The position numbers and the translations under genes are program-made. The notes under the pieces are model-generated. The model saw nothing but the letters and a program-made list of their open reading frames with translations. It ran no database searches and was not told where the DNA came from. Shown one piece after another: positions 25,225 to 33,249 of a stretch of 64,000 nucleotides of DNA. This DNA comes from Oleomonas cavernae (GTDB lineage: Bacteria > Pseudomonadota > Alphaproteobacteria > Zavarziniales > Zavarziniaceae): positions 3,504,909-3,568,908 of the forward strand of contig NZ_QYUK01000011.1 in assembly GCF_003590945.1 (NCBI RefSeq), written 5' to 3'. Numbering within the stretch: the stretch's first letter is position 1; each line of letters opens with the position of its first letter.

Positions 25225-26271
25225 GCATCTTGCTTGAAACCTGAATCGTCGGGATTCCCTTGGCGGCGGAATTGTGATTCATCCTCTCAGGAGGTGGATC
25301 ATGGGAAAACCTTACTCGACTGATTTGCGGGAACGGATCGAGGCTCACGTGGCTTCGGGCCATTCGCGGCGGGATGCGGCCAGGCACTTCGGTGTCAGCC
25401 CGAGTTGCGCGGTGAAGCTGGTGCAGTGGGTGGCGGCCACTGGCTCCGTGGCCCCAGCCCGCCAGGGCCGCCCGCCTGGCGGCGGCAAGCTGGCACCGCA
25501 CATGAGCTTGCTGATCGGGTGGGTCGAGGCGGAGCCCGACATCACGATGCCTGCCTTGGCGGCGCGGCTGAAGACGGTGGCGGGGGTGACGGTGCATCCC
25601 GCGTCCTTGTCGCGGGCGCTGCTGGCGGCGGGCTTCAGCTTCAAAAAAAAGCCTGCTGGCCTCGGAGTGCGGGCGCGACGAAATCCATGAGGAGCGCCGG
25701 ACCTGGCGGGTCTACCGGCAGCCGCGCCTGCGCGAGCAGCCGCAGCGCCTGGTCTTCATCGACGAGACCGCGACCACGACCAAGATGACCCGGCTGCGCG
25801 GCCGGGCACGGCGCGGGATACGCCTGAAAGCCCGCGCGCCCTTCGGCCACTGGAAGACCCAGACCTTCATCGCCGCGCTGCGCAGCGATGGCCTCACCGC
25901 GCCCTGGCTGATCGACGGGGCGATGAACCGGACCGCTTTCGAAACCTACGTCGAGACCCAACTCGCGCCGACGCTCACCCCCGGCGATGTCGTGATCCTC
26001 GACAACCTGGCCTGCCACAAAAGCGAGAATGCCAAGGCGAGCCTCAAAGCCCGCGGCGCCTGGTTCCTGTTCCTGCCCCGTTACAGCCCGGACCTCAATC
26101 CCATCGAGATGGCCTTTGCCAAACTCAAGGCCCATCTGCGTCGCATCGGCGCCAGGACCATCGATGCACTCTGGCGCGCCGTCGGCGACATCTGTGATCT
26201 CTACGCCCCAGGCGAATGCCTCAACTACCTCAAGGCCGCTGGATATGCTTCGGATTAATCGCTCGATGCTC
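25223..26271 (+). mobile_element. IS630-family insertion sequence, about 1,049 bp
   Basis: The ends are GAGCATCTTGC at the left and its imperfect inverse (GCTCGATGCTC) at the right, bounded by TA dinucleotides at 25221-25222 and 26272-26273, the target duplication expected for the IS630/Tc1-mariner group. The single transposase gene spans two frames joined at an A8 run. The element is GC-rich like the chromosome, not like the island around it, so it probably jumped in from the host genome. Both ends and the gene seem intact. Confidence 0.85.
25301..26258 (+). CDS. IS630-family transposase (two frames, probable -1 frameshift)
   Basis: Frame 1 (25301-25690) starts MGKPYSTDLRERIEAHVASG after GGAGGTG. 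It carries helix-turn-helix domains (SRRDAARHFGVSPSCAVKLV). At the A8 run 25643-25650 a -1 shift leads into SLLASECGRDEIHEERRTW and then the DDE catalytic domain: LVFIDETATTTKM (first D), VVILDNLACHKS (second D) and LPRYSPDLNPIEMAFAKLK (E). Slippery A runs for -1 frameshifting are established in this family. The fused product is about 319 residues and ends shortly before the right inverted repeat. Confidence 0.88.
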
Positions 26272-26274
26272 TAG

Positions 26275-27444
26275 TTATTGTTGGCCAATGTCACCCATAA
26301 GGTTATAATCGCCGCGAACCCAACTGACCTCTGCAATACGATACATTTGCTCAAGGTTTTCATACGGGTCACCCTGGCGCTCCGCCCTTTTCGCAAGATC
26401 GTAGAGGATAAGCGCATTAACAGCCGCGCTCCTGTTGGCGAGATTAACGACATCCAAATCCGGAAGAATTGAGTGCTCATGCACATGGCGGGATATAGCC
26501 TCGCTAATCTCCTCGCACCCAGTTGGAAACCCCTGGGTGATCATCACGGCAGCGGTGCCTGCAACCACGTCCGCCAATTGAACAGCCGGGTGATTTCGCG
26601 AATCAACAAAGTCAATGGGCTTGAAGAGACGCCACCCAAGTGCATCAGGATGACGCTTCATGCGAGCACGGCGGATGCCTGGATCGCGCTCGTCCCCGGT
26701 AAAGTAAGGAGCGATCGATTGGAGTGGCTTACTAACGTCGCACCGCACAGAAAGAGGCTTCCCGGCTGCACCCCAATAGTTTAGGTGGCTCCAAAGCCCT
26801 GACGCCGAAAGGTCCAATGTCCAACGTCCGCCATCGGGAAGCGCCGTATCCAACTGTGCATTGTCGGCGATGATTGTATCGCGATAGCCATAGGCAAAGC
26901 GCAAGACGGTTTCAAAGGGATGCTCTTGGCCCTCTGGAGAGAGAGGTGGGCGCGGACTATCAAAGAGAAAAGGCGCGTCTGCGGGGTCACGTGTACGCAT
27001 GTATTTTTGAAACTGTTCAATAGTACCCCTTGCATTGCTTTCGCCATCACTCATCCAAAGCCAAGCGTACATTGCCACGAAACGATGAAGATTCTTCTCG
27101 TAAAGAAGTCTTGGGTTATGCTGATATACCGGTTCGTAGATATACTCAAAGAACCAGCCGCAAAGCGCCAAAAGTTTGTCGTACAAGCTTACGATATAAC
27201 GCCCCTCACAGGCCTTTAGTAACTCCAGAATCAATTTTCGACCGCGCCTGGACGCCATAAGCCTACTCGCTTTCAATTCAGGCATCTGAACAGGGTAAAG
27301 CGCACGCACCCTTTGAATGGTGTCGAAAGCTTCAGGATCAGGTATCGAGACCGACGCAAACGTGAAGTACCGCTGGTCTTTTTCAAGGAGATCAGGGCCT
27401 GTATGCCCTGCTTCATCGCATGAAATTTGGAGTATCTCGGTCAT
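26275..27444 (-). CDS. DUF3800 domain protein
   Basis: 389 residues from ATG 27444. The family features are ISCDEAGHTGPDLL at the N-terminus, YFTFASVSIPDPEAF, and the C-terminal block IDFVDSRNHPAVQLADVVAG with conserved D and Q-x-A-D. DUF3800 proteins are predicted to have an RNase H-like fold with acidic active-site residues, and they are frequent in mobile and defence regions. No activity is firmly assigned. The stop codon lies 3 bases from the IS630 target TA, so the IS just missed the gene. An upstream start at 27516 adds 24 residues without homology-like character. Confidence 0.78.
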   Translation of the reverse strand: MTEILQISCDEAGHTGPDLLEKDQRYFTFASVSIPDPEAFDTIQRVRALYPVQMPELKASRLMASRRGRKLILELLKACEGRYIVSLYDKLLALCGWFFEYIYEPVYQHNPRLLYEKNLHRFVAMYAWLWMSDGESNARGTIEQFQKYMRTRDPADAPFLFDSPRPPLSPEGQEHPFETVLRFAYGYRDTIIADNAQLDTALPDGGRWTLDLSASGLWSHLNYWGAAGKPLSVRCDVSKPLQSIAPYFTGDERDPGIRRARMKRHPDALGWRLFKPIDFVDSRNHPAVQLADVVAGTAAVMITQGFPTGCEEISEAISRHVHEHSILPDLDVVNLANRSAAVNALILYDLAKRAERQGDPYENLEQMYRIAEVSWVRGDYNLMGDIGQQ

Positions 27445-27604
27445 ATGTAACCGCTCACTCTTTGAGGCGAATAATTGGGCCAAAATAGACCGGGGCCTGG
27501 AGGGGGAGAGCGCCAAAAACCGGATAGTCTGATGGCCGCTCAGATTTTTCCGCCAAACTTCCCCGGGGTTGCTCGCTCCAACGCAACGGCTAGCGACTCA
27601 AAAC

Positions 27605-28651
27605 TTAGTCATCCGCCACGCCAAACTGCTCCCTCAGAAACTCAATTGTCTTTGGGTCCCGTAGCTTGCAGACGATGTTTTGGTTGGCAAACAGACCGTC
27701 CGACCACTTGGCCTCAGCAATTGGGAAGGCCTTAATCCATTCCACGCCAACCGCATACTCGGCCAGCTTTGGGTCGTCCTTGTCGTGGCCAATGTTAGAC
27801 TGCGTGAGTTGCTGATCGAGCAGCGGCCCCGCCCCCGTCACAAAGTCACGCACCATCAGAGCGGGAGCGGTAACCCGCCCATAGCCAACATAGCCTGCCT
27901 GCTTCTGGTAGCCGACAATGCGATCACCCGGCTCAAGGCGACGCAACGGCCCTGAATACTTCTCTCCGGCCCCAGCAGCTATGAACCCGTAGCGTTGCAT
28001 GTCCTCCCAAGAGCGAGCGGCGCTATCGCCAACATTTACGTACCAGAGGCCCGACCAGGGTGCTTGGACACGCGCCTCCGATCGCTCGACGACCTCAGCC
28101 TGGTCGAGCAACCAATCGGTTGTCAGCAAGGTTTGACCGTCTTGCTCAAAAATCGCGAAGAAGGCGGTATTGATCGCAATGTCATGGACCTCTGACAGGT
28201 ACCGAACGATGCGCTGTGAGGAGGCATCGAAGGCGCTTGCGACAATCACCATCGTGTGCGTCCCGTTTAGCGTCTGCGGTATTGCCGCACCGAAGCGTTC
28301 CCGGAAAGCGGCCCCAAGCCGGCCTTTAAGGTAATCCTGAGCAATATCGTGAACCTGCCGTGTGGTAAGGCCCACGACCCAGCTCGCGTAGTCGAGCATC
28401 TGTGCCACAATTTCGCGAGGGGTCCGGTCGCGCTTCAGCTCGACAATCACAAGATTGCCGTCTGCGTCCAGGCCCAGGAGGTCAATTCGACCACCAAAGC
28501 CCGTCACCACCTGCCGCCCGATCACCAAGAGTTCGAGGCCCAAAAGGTCAGGTTGCTTCTCCAACCAACCTTCGATGAGGTTTTCGTTGGCCAAGCGGCC
28601 CCGCGCAACGGGCACTAGGGAATCGCCGAATAGTTGGTAGAGCCGCGTCAT
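27605..28651 (-). CDS. NucS-like (DUF91) PD-(D/E)xK nuclease with PUA/EVE-like C-terminal domain
   Basis: 348 residues from ATG 28651. Residues 1-100 hold a NucS-type nuclease core: ENLIEGWLEKQPDLLG, then GGRIDLLGLDADGNLVIVELKR with the catalytic D and ExK, then AQMLDYASWV. The C-terminal 150 residues (GLWYVNVGDSAARSWEDMQR, YGFIAAGAGEKYSG, LEPGDRIVGYQKQAGYVGYG) resemble a PUA/EVE-like fold that reads modified bases or RNA. The combination suggests a modification-dependent or structure-specific nuclease. It lies alone on this strand beside the DUF3800 gene in the island. A start at 28708 is in frame but gives a low-complexity extension. Confidence 0.75.
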   Translation of the reverse strand: MTRLYQLFGDSLVPVARGRLANENLIEGWLEKQPDLLGLELLVIGRQVVTGFGGRIDLLGLDADGNLVIVELKRDRTPREIVAQMLDYASWVVGLTTRQVHDIAQDYLKGRLGAAFRERFGAAIPQTLNGTHTMVIVASAFDASSQRIVRYLSEVHDIAINTAFFAIFEQDGQTLLTTDWLLDQAEVVERSEARVQAPWSGLWYVNVGDSAARSWEDMQRYGFIAAGAGEKYSGPLRRLEPGDRIVGYQKQAGYVGYGRVTAPALMVRDFVTGAGPLLDQQLTQSNIGHDKDDPKLAEYAVGVEWIKAFPIAEAKWSDGLFANQNIVCKLRDPKTIEFLREQFGVADD

Positions 28652-28881
28652 CTGCTTACTGCTCCCGGCTTCGCCTCGACGTCCCCCGCTGCCCCTCGGC
28701 TCAACCAAGGATAAGAGCGAGTCTACTCACTCAACCATGAGCTTACAGCACGATTTGGGAAATTATGAAGACCACCGCAACGCTGGCCAGCTGCTACTCC
28801 GTAACACGATTGGCATACGATCGGAATCGCGCCCAACAGAAATCCGTTTATTTTCAATGCGATAGCCGGAAAAATTGTCAA

Positions 28882-28891
28882 TCCGGCCCTG
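28882..28891. repeat. candidate attR remnant matching the tRNA-Phe 3' half
   Basis: TCCGGCCCTG here repeats bases 24290-24299 of the tRNA, in the same orientation, at the point where GC content returns to chromosomal level and 17 bases before the HNH gene ends. Only 10 bases match exactly, so chance is possible in GC-rich DNA. Confidence 0.3.
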
Positions 28892-28907
28892 ACCGCCGCC
28901 AAGCCAA

Positions 28908-29204
28908 TCAGATGTGGTCCCGCTCGCTCAACTGGGCGAGAAACGCCGTCTCGTTCATCGAGGCTTTGCGCGTATTGCAGGCGCGGCAGGTCAGCACCAG
29001 GTTCGCGGCCGAATCGGTGCCGCCGCGGCACTTGGGGCGGCGGTGTTCGATGGTCTCGACGCTCATGGGTGCTGCCAGCGCCGCCGCCGAGCCGGCCTTT
29101 GCCATCGGCTGCCGGCAATAGAAGCACAGGCCGTTCTGGCGCTGCCGGGCGAGTTCGCGGAACTGGCGCAGGCGTTTGCGCTTGTCCTTGGCAGCGGCGC
29201 GCAT
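28908..29204 (-). CDS. HNH endonuclease domain protein
   Basis: 98 residues with the zinc cysteines CFYCRQPM and CRACNTRK bracketing the HNH core: SVETIEHRRPKCRGGTDSAANLVLTC, where EHRRP carries the first catalytic histidine and the N and second zinc pair follow. The N-terminus is lysine/arginine-rich. Such stand-alone HNH proteins may act in DNA repair or restriction; the role is unknown. It starts 5 bases after chaC ends, on the same strand, and is GC-rich, so it belongs to the chromosome rather than the island. Confidence 0.85.
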   Translation of the reverse strand: MRAAAKDKRKRLRQFRELARQRQNGLCFYCRQPMAKAGSAAALAAPMSVETIEHRRPKCRGGTDSAANLVLTCRACNTRKASMNETAFLAQLSERDHI

Positions 29205-29209
29205 GGCGC

Positions 29210-29800
29210 TCAGTCGTCGCCCAGATGGGTCACCGGGCGGTCGCCCAGGGGCTGTTCCTCGGGCACCGCCTCGACCGCCTTGTGCAGGCGGTGGATCAGG
29301 CTGTCGGCGATGGCCAGGCGGTCCAGTTCGGCGACGGTGGCGGCGAGATAGTCGCGGTTGCGGCCGGCGATGCCCTCGGCCCCGGCGATCAGGCGCACCT
29401 GCTCGTCGAAGGGCAGCTTGCCGGCATATTGCTCGTGGCGCGGGTCGACCACATAGGTGACCGCGCTCACCGTGCCCTGGCCGGTCACCACCGGCACCAT
29501 CCGCTCCAGGTAGACATGGGTGATCAGTTCGCGCTCGCGCAGATAGGCGAGCGTCGCCGCCCGCTCGCCCGCCGCCACCTGGAAGGCGAGGCCGCGGCAC
29601 GAGCCGCCCCGGTCAAGGCCCAGGACCAGGCCGGGCCGGGCCGGGGTGCCCCGGTAATGCGTGGTGTAGATCGAGAAGGAACGGTGCCAGCCGTGCAGCG
29701 TGCCCGGCCGCACGCCCAGATAGGCAAAGCCCGGCCGCCACATCAGCGAGCCATAACCGAACACCCACAAGTCGCCCCTGCCTGCTGCCTGTCCGCCCAC
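29210..29800 (-). CDS. chaC: glutathione-specific gamma-glutamylcyclotransferase
   Basis: 196 residues. The ChaC signature VFGYGSLMWRPGF lies at residues 13-25, followed by WHRSFSIYTTHYRGTPARPG and a conserved acidic region around YLRERELITHVYLER. The family cleaves glutathione to 5-oxoproline and Cys-Gly in the cytoplasm. The downstream HNH gene is probably co-transcribed. The divergent DUF2125 gene starts 112 bases away. Confidence 0.93.
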   Translation of the reverse strand: MGGQAAGRGDLWVFGYGSLMWRPGFAYLGVRPGTLHGWHRSFSIYTTHYRGTPARPGLVLGLDRGGSCRGLAFQVAAGERAATLAYLRERELITHVYLERMVPVVTGQGTVSAVTYVVDPRHEQYAGKLPFDEQVRLIAGAEGIAGRNRDYLAATVAELDRLAIADSLIHRLHKAVEAVPEEQPLGDRPVTHLGDD

Positions 29801-29912
29801 GCTGCCCTCTGACCGCCTGATTCCACCCCCAAGATGGCCCAGGCGGTAGGGGCTGGTCCAGCGGCCATCCGCCGCCTATAGAGAATGCCCAGACGCCCAG
29901 GGGAGAGCCGCT

Positions 29913-30983
29913 TTGCGCGCACGTTACGTTTACCTGATCCTGTTTGTCCTGGTCGCGATCGGTGCCTGGACCGGCTGGTGGTTCTACCTGGCCGGCGAGG
30001 TGCGCACCCGCACCAACGACTGGATCACGGCCCAGGCCGCCCAGGGCGTCGAGGTCGCCTATACCGATTTCCAGGTCGGCGGCTATCCCTACCGGATCGA
30101 GATCGAGATCGACAACCTGACCGTCTCCGCCCCGCGGCAGCCGGGCCGGCCGGCGGCGGCGGTGCCCCATGTCACCGTGCTGGGCCTGCCCTGGAACCCC
30201 AACCTGGTGATCGCCAGCATCACCGGCCCCAGCGAGTTCCGCTGGACCGATGCCAAGGGGGTCGAGCAGCGCGCCACGGCGACCGCCGCCTCGGCCGGGC
30301 TCTCGGTCGGCCTGGAGCGCGGCCAGCCCCAGCGCCTGGCCCTGTCGCTGGCCGATTTCAGACTGGTCTCGACCACGGCGCCCGAGCCGATCACCGCCAA
30401 GGTGTTCGAGATCCACGCCCGCCGCCAGGCCGGCGGTGCGGCCCCCGCGGCCGACGGCGGCAGCGGCCAGTCGCCCACCGCGCCGCTGGCGGTCGAAGTC
30501 GCCATCGACGGCGAAAACATCCACATGGCGGCCACGCCCGACCAGCCGCTAGGCCCCGATATCGAGCGGCTGGCGCTGACGCTCGGCCTGGCCGGACCGC
30601 TGCCCCGGCTGGTCCCCGGCACGGCCCCGCGCGAACTGGTCGCGGCCTGGGCCCAGGCCGGCGGCACCCTGGAGATCACCCGGGCCGAGACCAAATGGGC
30701 CAGCCTGGACCTTACAATGACCGGCTCGTTCTCGGTCGACAGCCAGATGCGCCCGATCGGCGCCACCTCAGGGAGAATCGGCGGGCTGGAGCCCCTGATC
30801 GACGGCGCCGTCGCCCGCGGCCGGATCAGCGACGGCCAGGCCAGCAGCATCAAGCAGGCCTTGAACGCCATCGGTTTCATCGCCCGCGACGCCCAGGGCC
30901 GCGTGCCCGTGGCGATCAACATCCAGGACGGCAGGATCATGTTCGGCCCGGTCCCGGTGGGCCAGGTCGGGCCGATTTTCTAG
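29913..30983 (+). CDS. DUF2125 family protein
   Basis: 356 residues from a TTG start preceded by GGGAG. An N-terminal signal anchor (YVYLILFVLVAIGAWTGWWF) exports the rest. The body, with DWITAQAAQGVEVAYTDFQ, VGGYPYRIEIEIDNLTV and a C-terminal TSGRIGGLEPLIDGAVARG, matches DUF2125, a family restricted mainly to alphaproteobacteria and presumed periplasmic. No activity known. A REP-type repeat lies just downstream. Confidence 0.85.
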   Translation: MRARYVYLILFVLVAIGAWTGWWFYLAGEVRTRTNDWITAQAAQGVEVAYTDFQVGGYPYRIEIEIDNLTVSAPRQPGRPAAAVPHVTVLGLPWNPNLVIASITGPSEFRWTDAKGVEQRATATAASAGLSVGLERGQPQRLALSLADFRLVSTTAPEPITAKVFEIHARRQAGGAAPAADGGSGQSPTAPLAVEVAIDGENIHMAATPDQPLGPDIERLALTLGLAGPLPRLVPGTAPRELVAAWAQAGGTLEITRAETKWASLDLTMTGSFSVDSQMRPIGATSGRIGGLEPLIDGAVARGRISDGQASSIKQALNAIGFIARDAQGRVPVAINIQDGRIMFGPVPVGQVGPIF

Positions 30984-31022
30984 CAACTTGAAATCACCAC
31001 CAGGCTTCCGGGTAACCCATGC

Positions 31023-31117
31023 CGTCATCCCGGCGAAGGCCGGGATCCACTGTCGGGGAACACTGGGGCGGACCCGTATCGCCACCACCGTGGATCCCGG
31101 CCTTCGCCGGGATGACG
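31023..31117. repeat. paired palindromic repeat, 28-bp perfect arms
   Basis: Arms 31023-31050 and 31090-31117 are exact reverse complements of 28 bases (CGTCATCCCGGCGAAGGCCG continuing GGATCCAC), separated by 39 bases. Each arm contains a smaller palindrome. It lies between the convergent DUF2125 and tyrC genes. It has the same design as the copy inside pabA. Confidence 0.85.
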
Positions 31118-31159
31118 CGTCTTTGTGGTGGAAGGACTTGTGCCCGCCTGGAGCCGACG

Positions 31160-32095
31160 CTACTCGCCCTGCGCGGGCTGGCGGCGGCCGAAGTCGGCGA
31201 CGGCGGTTTCCTGGCCGGCTTCGACGATCGAGCGGCGGATCGCGCGGGTGTGGGTGAAGAGGTCGAACAGGGTCTCGCCCTCGCCCCAGCGGATGGCGCG
31301 CTGCAGGGCGGTCAGGTCCTCGACGAAGCGGCCCAGCATTTCCAGGACCGCTTCCTTGTTGTTGAGGAACACGTCGCGCCACATGGTGGGGTCGCTCGCC
31401 GCGATACGCGTGAAGTCGCGGAAGCCGCCGGCCGAGAACTTGATCACCTCCGACTGGGTCACCGTCTCGAGGTCCGAGGCGGTGCCCACGATGTTGTAGG
31501 CGATCAGGTGCGGGACATGGCTGGTGATCGCCAGCACCAGGTCGTGGTGCTGGGCGGGCATGATCTCGACCTTGGCGCCCATCCGCCGCCACAGTTCGGC
31601 GACCTTGTCGACCGCCGCGGCCTCGGCATCGTCGGGCGGGGTGAGGATGCACCAGCGGTTCTCGAACAATTCGGCAAAGCCGGCCTCCGGCCCCGAATGC
31701 TCGGTGCCCGCCACCGGATGGCCGGGCACGAGATGGACGTTGAGCGGCAGGTGCGGCGCCACATCGCGCAGCACCATGCCCTTGACCGAGCCGACATCGG
31801 TGACGATGGCGCCGGCTTCCAGCACCTCGCCGATTTCGGCCGCAATCGCGCCGAAGGCGCCGATCGGCGTGGCCAGCACGACGAGGTCGGCGCCGCGCGC
31901 CGCTTCCGCCGCCTCGGCGAACATGGCATCGGCCAGCCTCAGGCGCAGGGCGGTGTCGCGCGTCGCCGCCGAGCGTGCCGCGCCGACGATCTCGCCGGCC
32001 AGGCCGGCCCGGCGCATCGCCAGCGCCATGGACGAGCCGATCAGGCCCATGCCGATCAGCGCCACACGGGCAAACAGCGGCGTCTCCTCAGCCAT
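31160..32095 (-). CDS. tyrC: prephenate/arogenate dehydrogenase
   Basis: 311 residues. A Rossmann nucleotide site lies at the start (ALIGMGLIGSSMALAMRRAG). It is followed by LVVLATPIGAFGAIAAEIGE, TDVGSVKGMVLRDV and the catalytic-histidine region VPGHPVAGTEHSGPEAGF. SHVPHLIAYNIVG and the helical C-terminal dimer domain complete the TyrA fold. It makes 4-hydroxyphenylpyruvate or tyrosine from prephenate or arogenate; the substrate preference cannot be read. The start overlaps the hisC end by 8 bases, forming the common alphaproteobacterial chorismate mutase-hisC-tyrC run. Confidence 0.9.
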   Translation of the reverse strand: MAEETPLFARVALIGMGLIGSSMALAMRRAGLAGEIVGAARSAATRDTALRLRLADAMFAEAAEAARGADLVVLATPIGAFGAIAAEIGEVLEAGAIVTDVGSVKGMVLRDVAPHLPLNVHLVPGHPVAGTEHSGPEAGFAELFENRWCILTPPDDAEAAAVDKVAELWRRMGAKVEIMPAQHHDLVLAITSHVPHLIAYNIVGTASDLETVTQSEVIKFSAGGFRDFTRIAASDPTMWRDVFLNNKEAVLEMLGRFVEDLTALQRAIRWGEGETLFDLFTHTRAIRRSIVEAGQETAVADFGRRQPAQGE

Positions 32096-33200
32096 GATCG
32101 CCTCGCAGGAAATCGGCGATCGCCGCCGCCGCCGCTTCGCACTCGTCGCCCCGGCCGACCGAGATGCGCAGGTATTGCGGCAGGCCGTAGGCCTCGACCC
32201 GGCGCAGCAGGATGCCGCGCCCCGTGAGGTAATTGTCGGCATCGGCCGCGGTACGGCCCGGCTCGTCGGGGAAGCGCACCAGCAGGAAGTTGGCAACGCT
32301 CGGCGTCACTTTCAGGCCAAGCTGGGTCAGCCGGCCGGTGAGCCAGGCGCGCCAGGCATCGTTGTGACGCCGCGCTTCCTCGAGAAAGGCCTCGTCGCCC
32401 AGGGCCGCGACGCCGGCCACCTGGGCCGCGGTCGAGACGTTGAAGGGCCCTCGCAGGCGGTTGAGCACGTCGGCGATGCCGGCCGGGCAATAGGCCCAGC
32501 CCAGGCGCAAGGCGGCGAGGCCATAGAGCTTGGAGAAGGTGCGCATCATGACGACGTTCTGCGCCGCCGCGACCAGCTTGAAGCCGGCCTCGTAATCTTC
32601 CGCGCCGACGAATTCGGCATAGGCCGCGTCCAGCACCAGCACGACATGGGCGGGCAGCCCGGCATGCAGGCGCGCCACCTCCGCCTGGGCCAGATAGGTC
32701 CCGGTCGGGTTGTTGGGATTGGCGAGGTAGACGAGTTTCGTCGCCGGCGTCACCGCCGCCAGCAGGGCGTCGACATCGGCCTTCAGCTCGGTCTCGGGCG
32801 CCTTCACCGGCGTCGCCCCCACCGCATGGGCCGAGATGGCGTAGACCAGGAAGCCATGCTCGGAAAACAGCACCTCGTCGCCCGGCCCGGCATAGGCCTT
32901 GGTCAGGAGATAGATGATCTCGTCGGAGCCGGCGCCGCAGACGATCCGGTCGGCGGGCACGTCGAAGCGCCGGGCGATGGCCTGGCGCAGTTCGCCGGCG
33001 CCGCCGTCCGGGTAGCGGTGCAGGGCCTGGGCCGCCGCCGCATAGGCTTCCATCGCCTTGGGGCTGGGGCCGATGCCCGATTCGTTGGACGACAGCTTGA
33101 TCACCCGCTGGCCCGGTTCGCTCTTCGAGCGGCCGCCGACATAGGGCGCGATCTCGAGAATGCCGGGGCGAGGAACGGGGGTATTGGCGATAAGGGGCAT
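32088..33200 (-). CDS. hisC: histidinol-phosphate aminotransferase
   Basis: 370 residues, full length. PLP-enzyme features are IKLSSNESGIGPSPKAMEAY, LVYLANPNNPTGTYL, LVLDAAYAEFV and the Schiff-base lysine in MRTFSKLYGLAALRLGWAY. HisC transaminates imidazole-acetol phosphate, and homologues beside tyrC often also act on aromatic amino acids. The placement between chorismate mutase and tyrC supports a role in tyrosine and phenylalanine synthesis as well as histidine. Confidence 0.92.
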   Translation of the reverse strand: MPLIANTPVPRPGILEIAPYVGGRSKSEPGQRVIKLSSNESGIGPSPKAMEAYAAAAQALHRYPDGGAGELRQAIARRFDVPADRIVCGAGSDEIIYLLTKAYAGPGDEVLFSEHGFLVYAISAHAVGATPVKAPETELKADVDALLAAVTPATKLVYLANPNNPTGTYLAQAEVARLHAGLPAHVVLVLDAAYAEFVGAEDYEAGFKLVAAAQNVVMMRTFSKLYGLAALRLGWAYCPAGIADVLNRLRGPFNVSTAAQVAGVAALGDEAFLEEARRHNDAWRAWLTGRLTQLGLKVTPSVANFLLVRFPDEPGRTAADADNYLTGRGILLRRVEAYGLPQYLRISVGRGDECEAAAAAIADFLRGDHG

Positions 33201-33249
33201 GGCGCCTGTCCTGAAGGCTTTGTCTAGATCTAGGCTCAGTGGCGGGGCA

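Larger units (their letters stand above)
24307..28891. mobile_element. lower-GC genomic island downstream of tRNA-Phe (no integrase found)
   Basis: From the tRNA 3' end to about 28.9 kb the sequence is visibly richer in A/T and uses A/T third positions, unlike the flanking DNA. The IS630 inside it is GC-rich again. Contents: two or three small unknown genes, the IS630 element, a DUF3800 gene and a NucS-like nuclease gene. The 10-mer TCCGGCCCTG of the tRNA T-arm/acceptor (24290-24299) recurs at 28882-28891, where the composition returns to normal. That would fit a decayed attR. The integrase is absent, so the boundaries are inferred. Confidence 0.5.

Noticed and set aside
24307-28891. CRISPR array or prophage
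   Set aside because: No regular spacer-repeat pattern, no cas or phage structural genes, and no integrase.
28652-28907. Extra gene between the nuclease and HNH genes
   Set aside because: No frame there has a start, ribosome-binding site or protein-like composition; apart from the candidate att word I see nothing in it.
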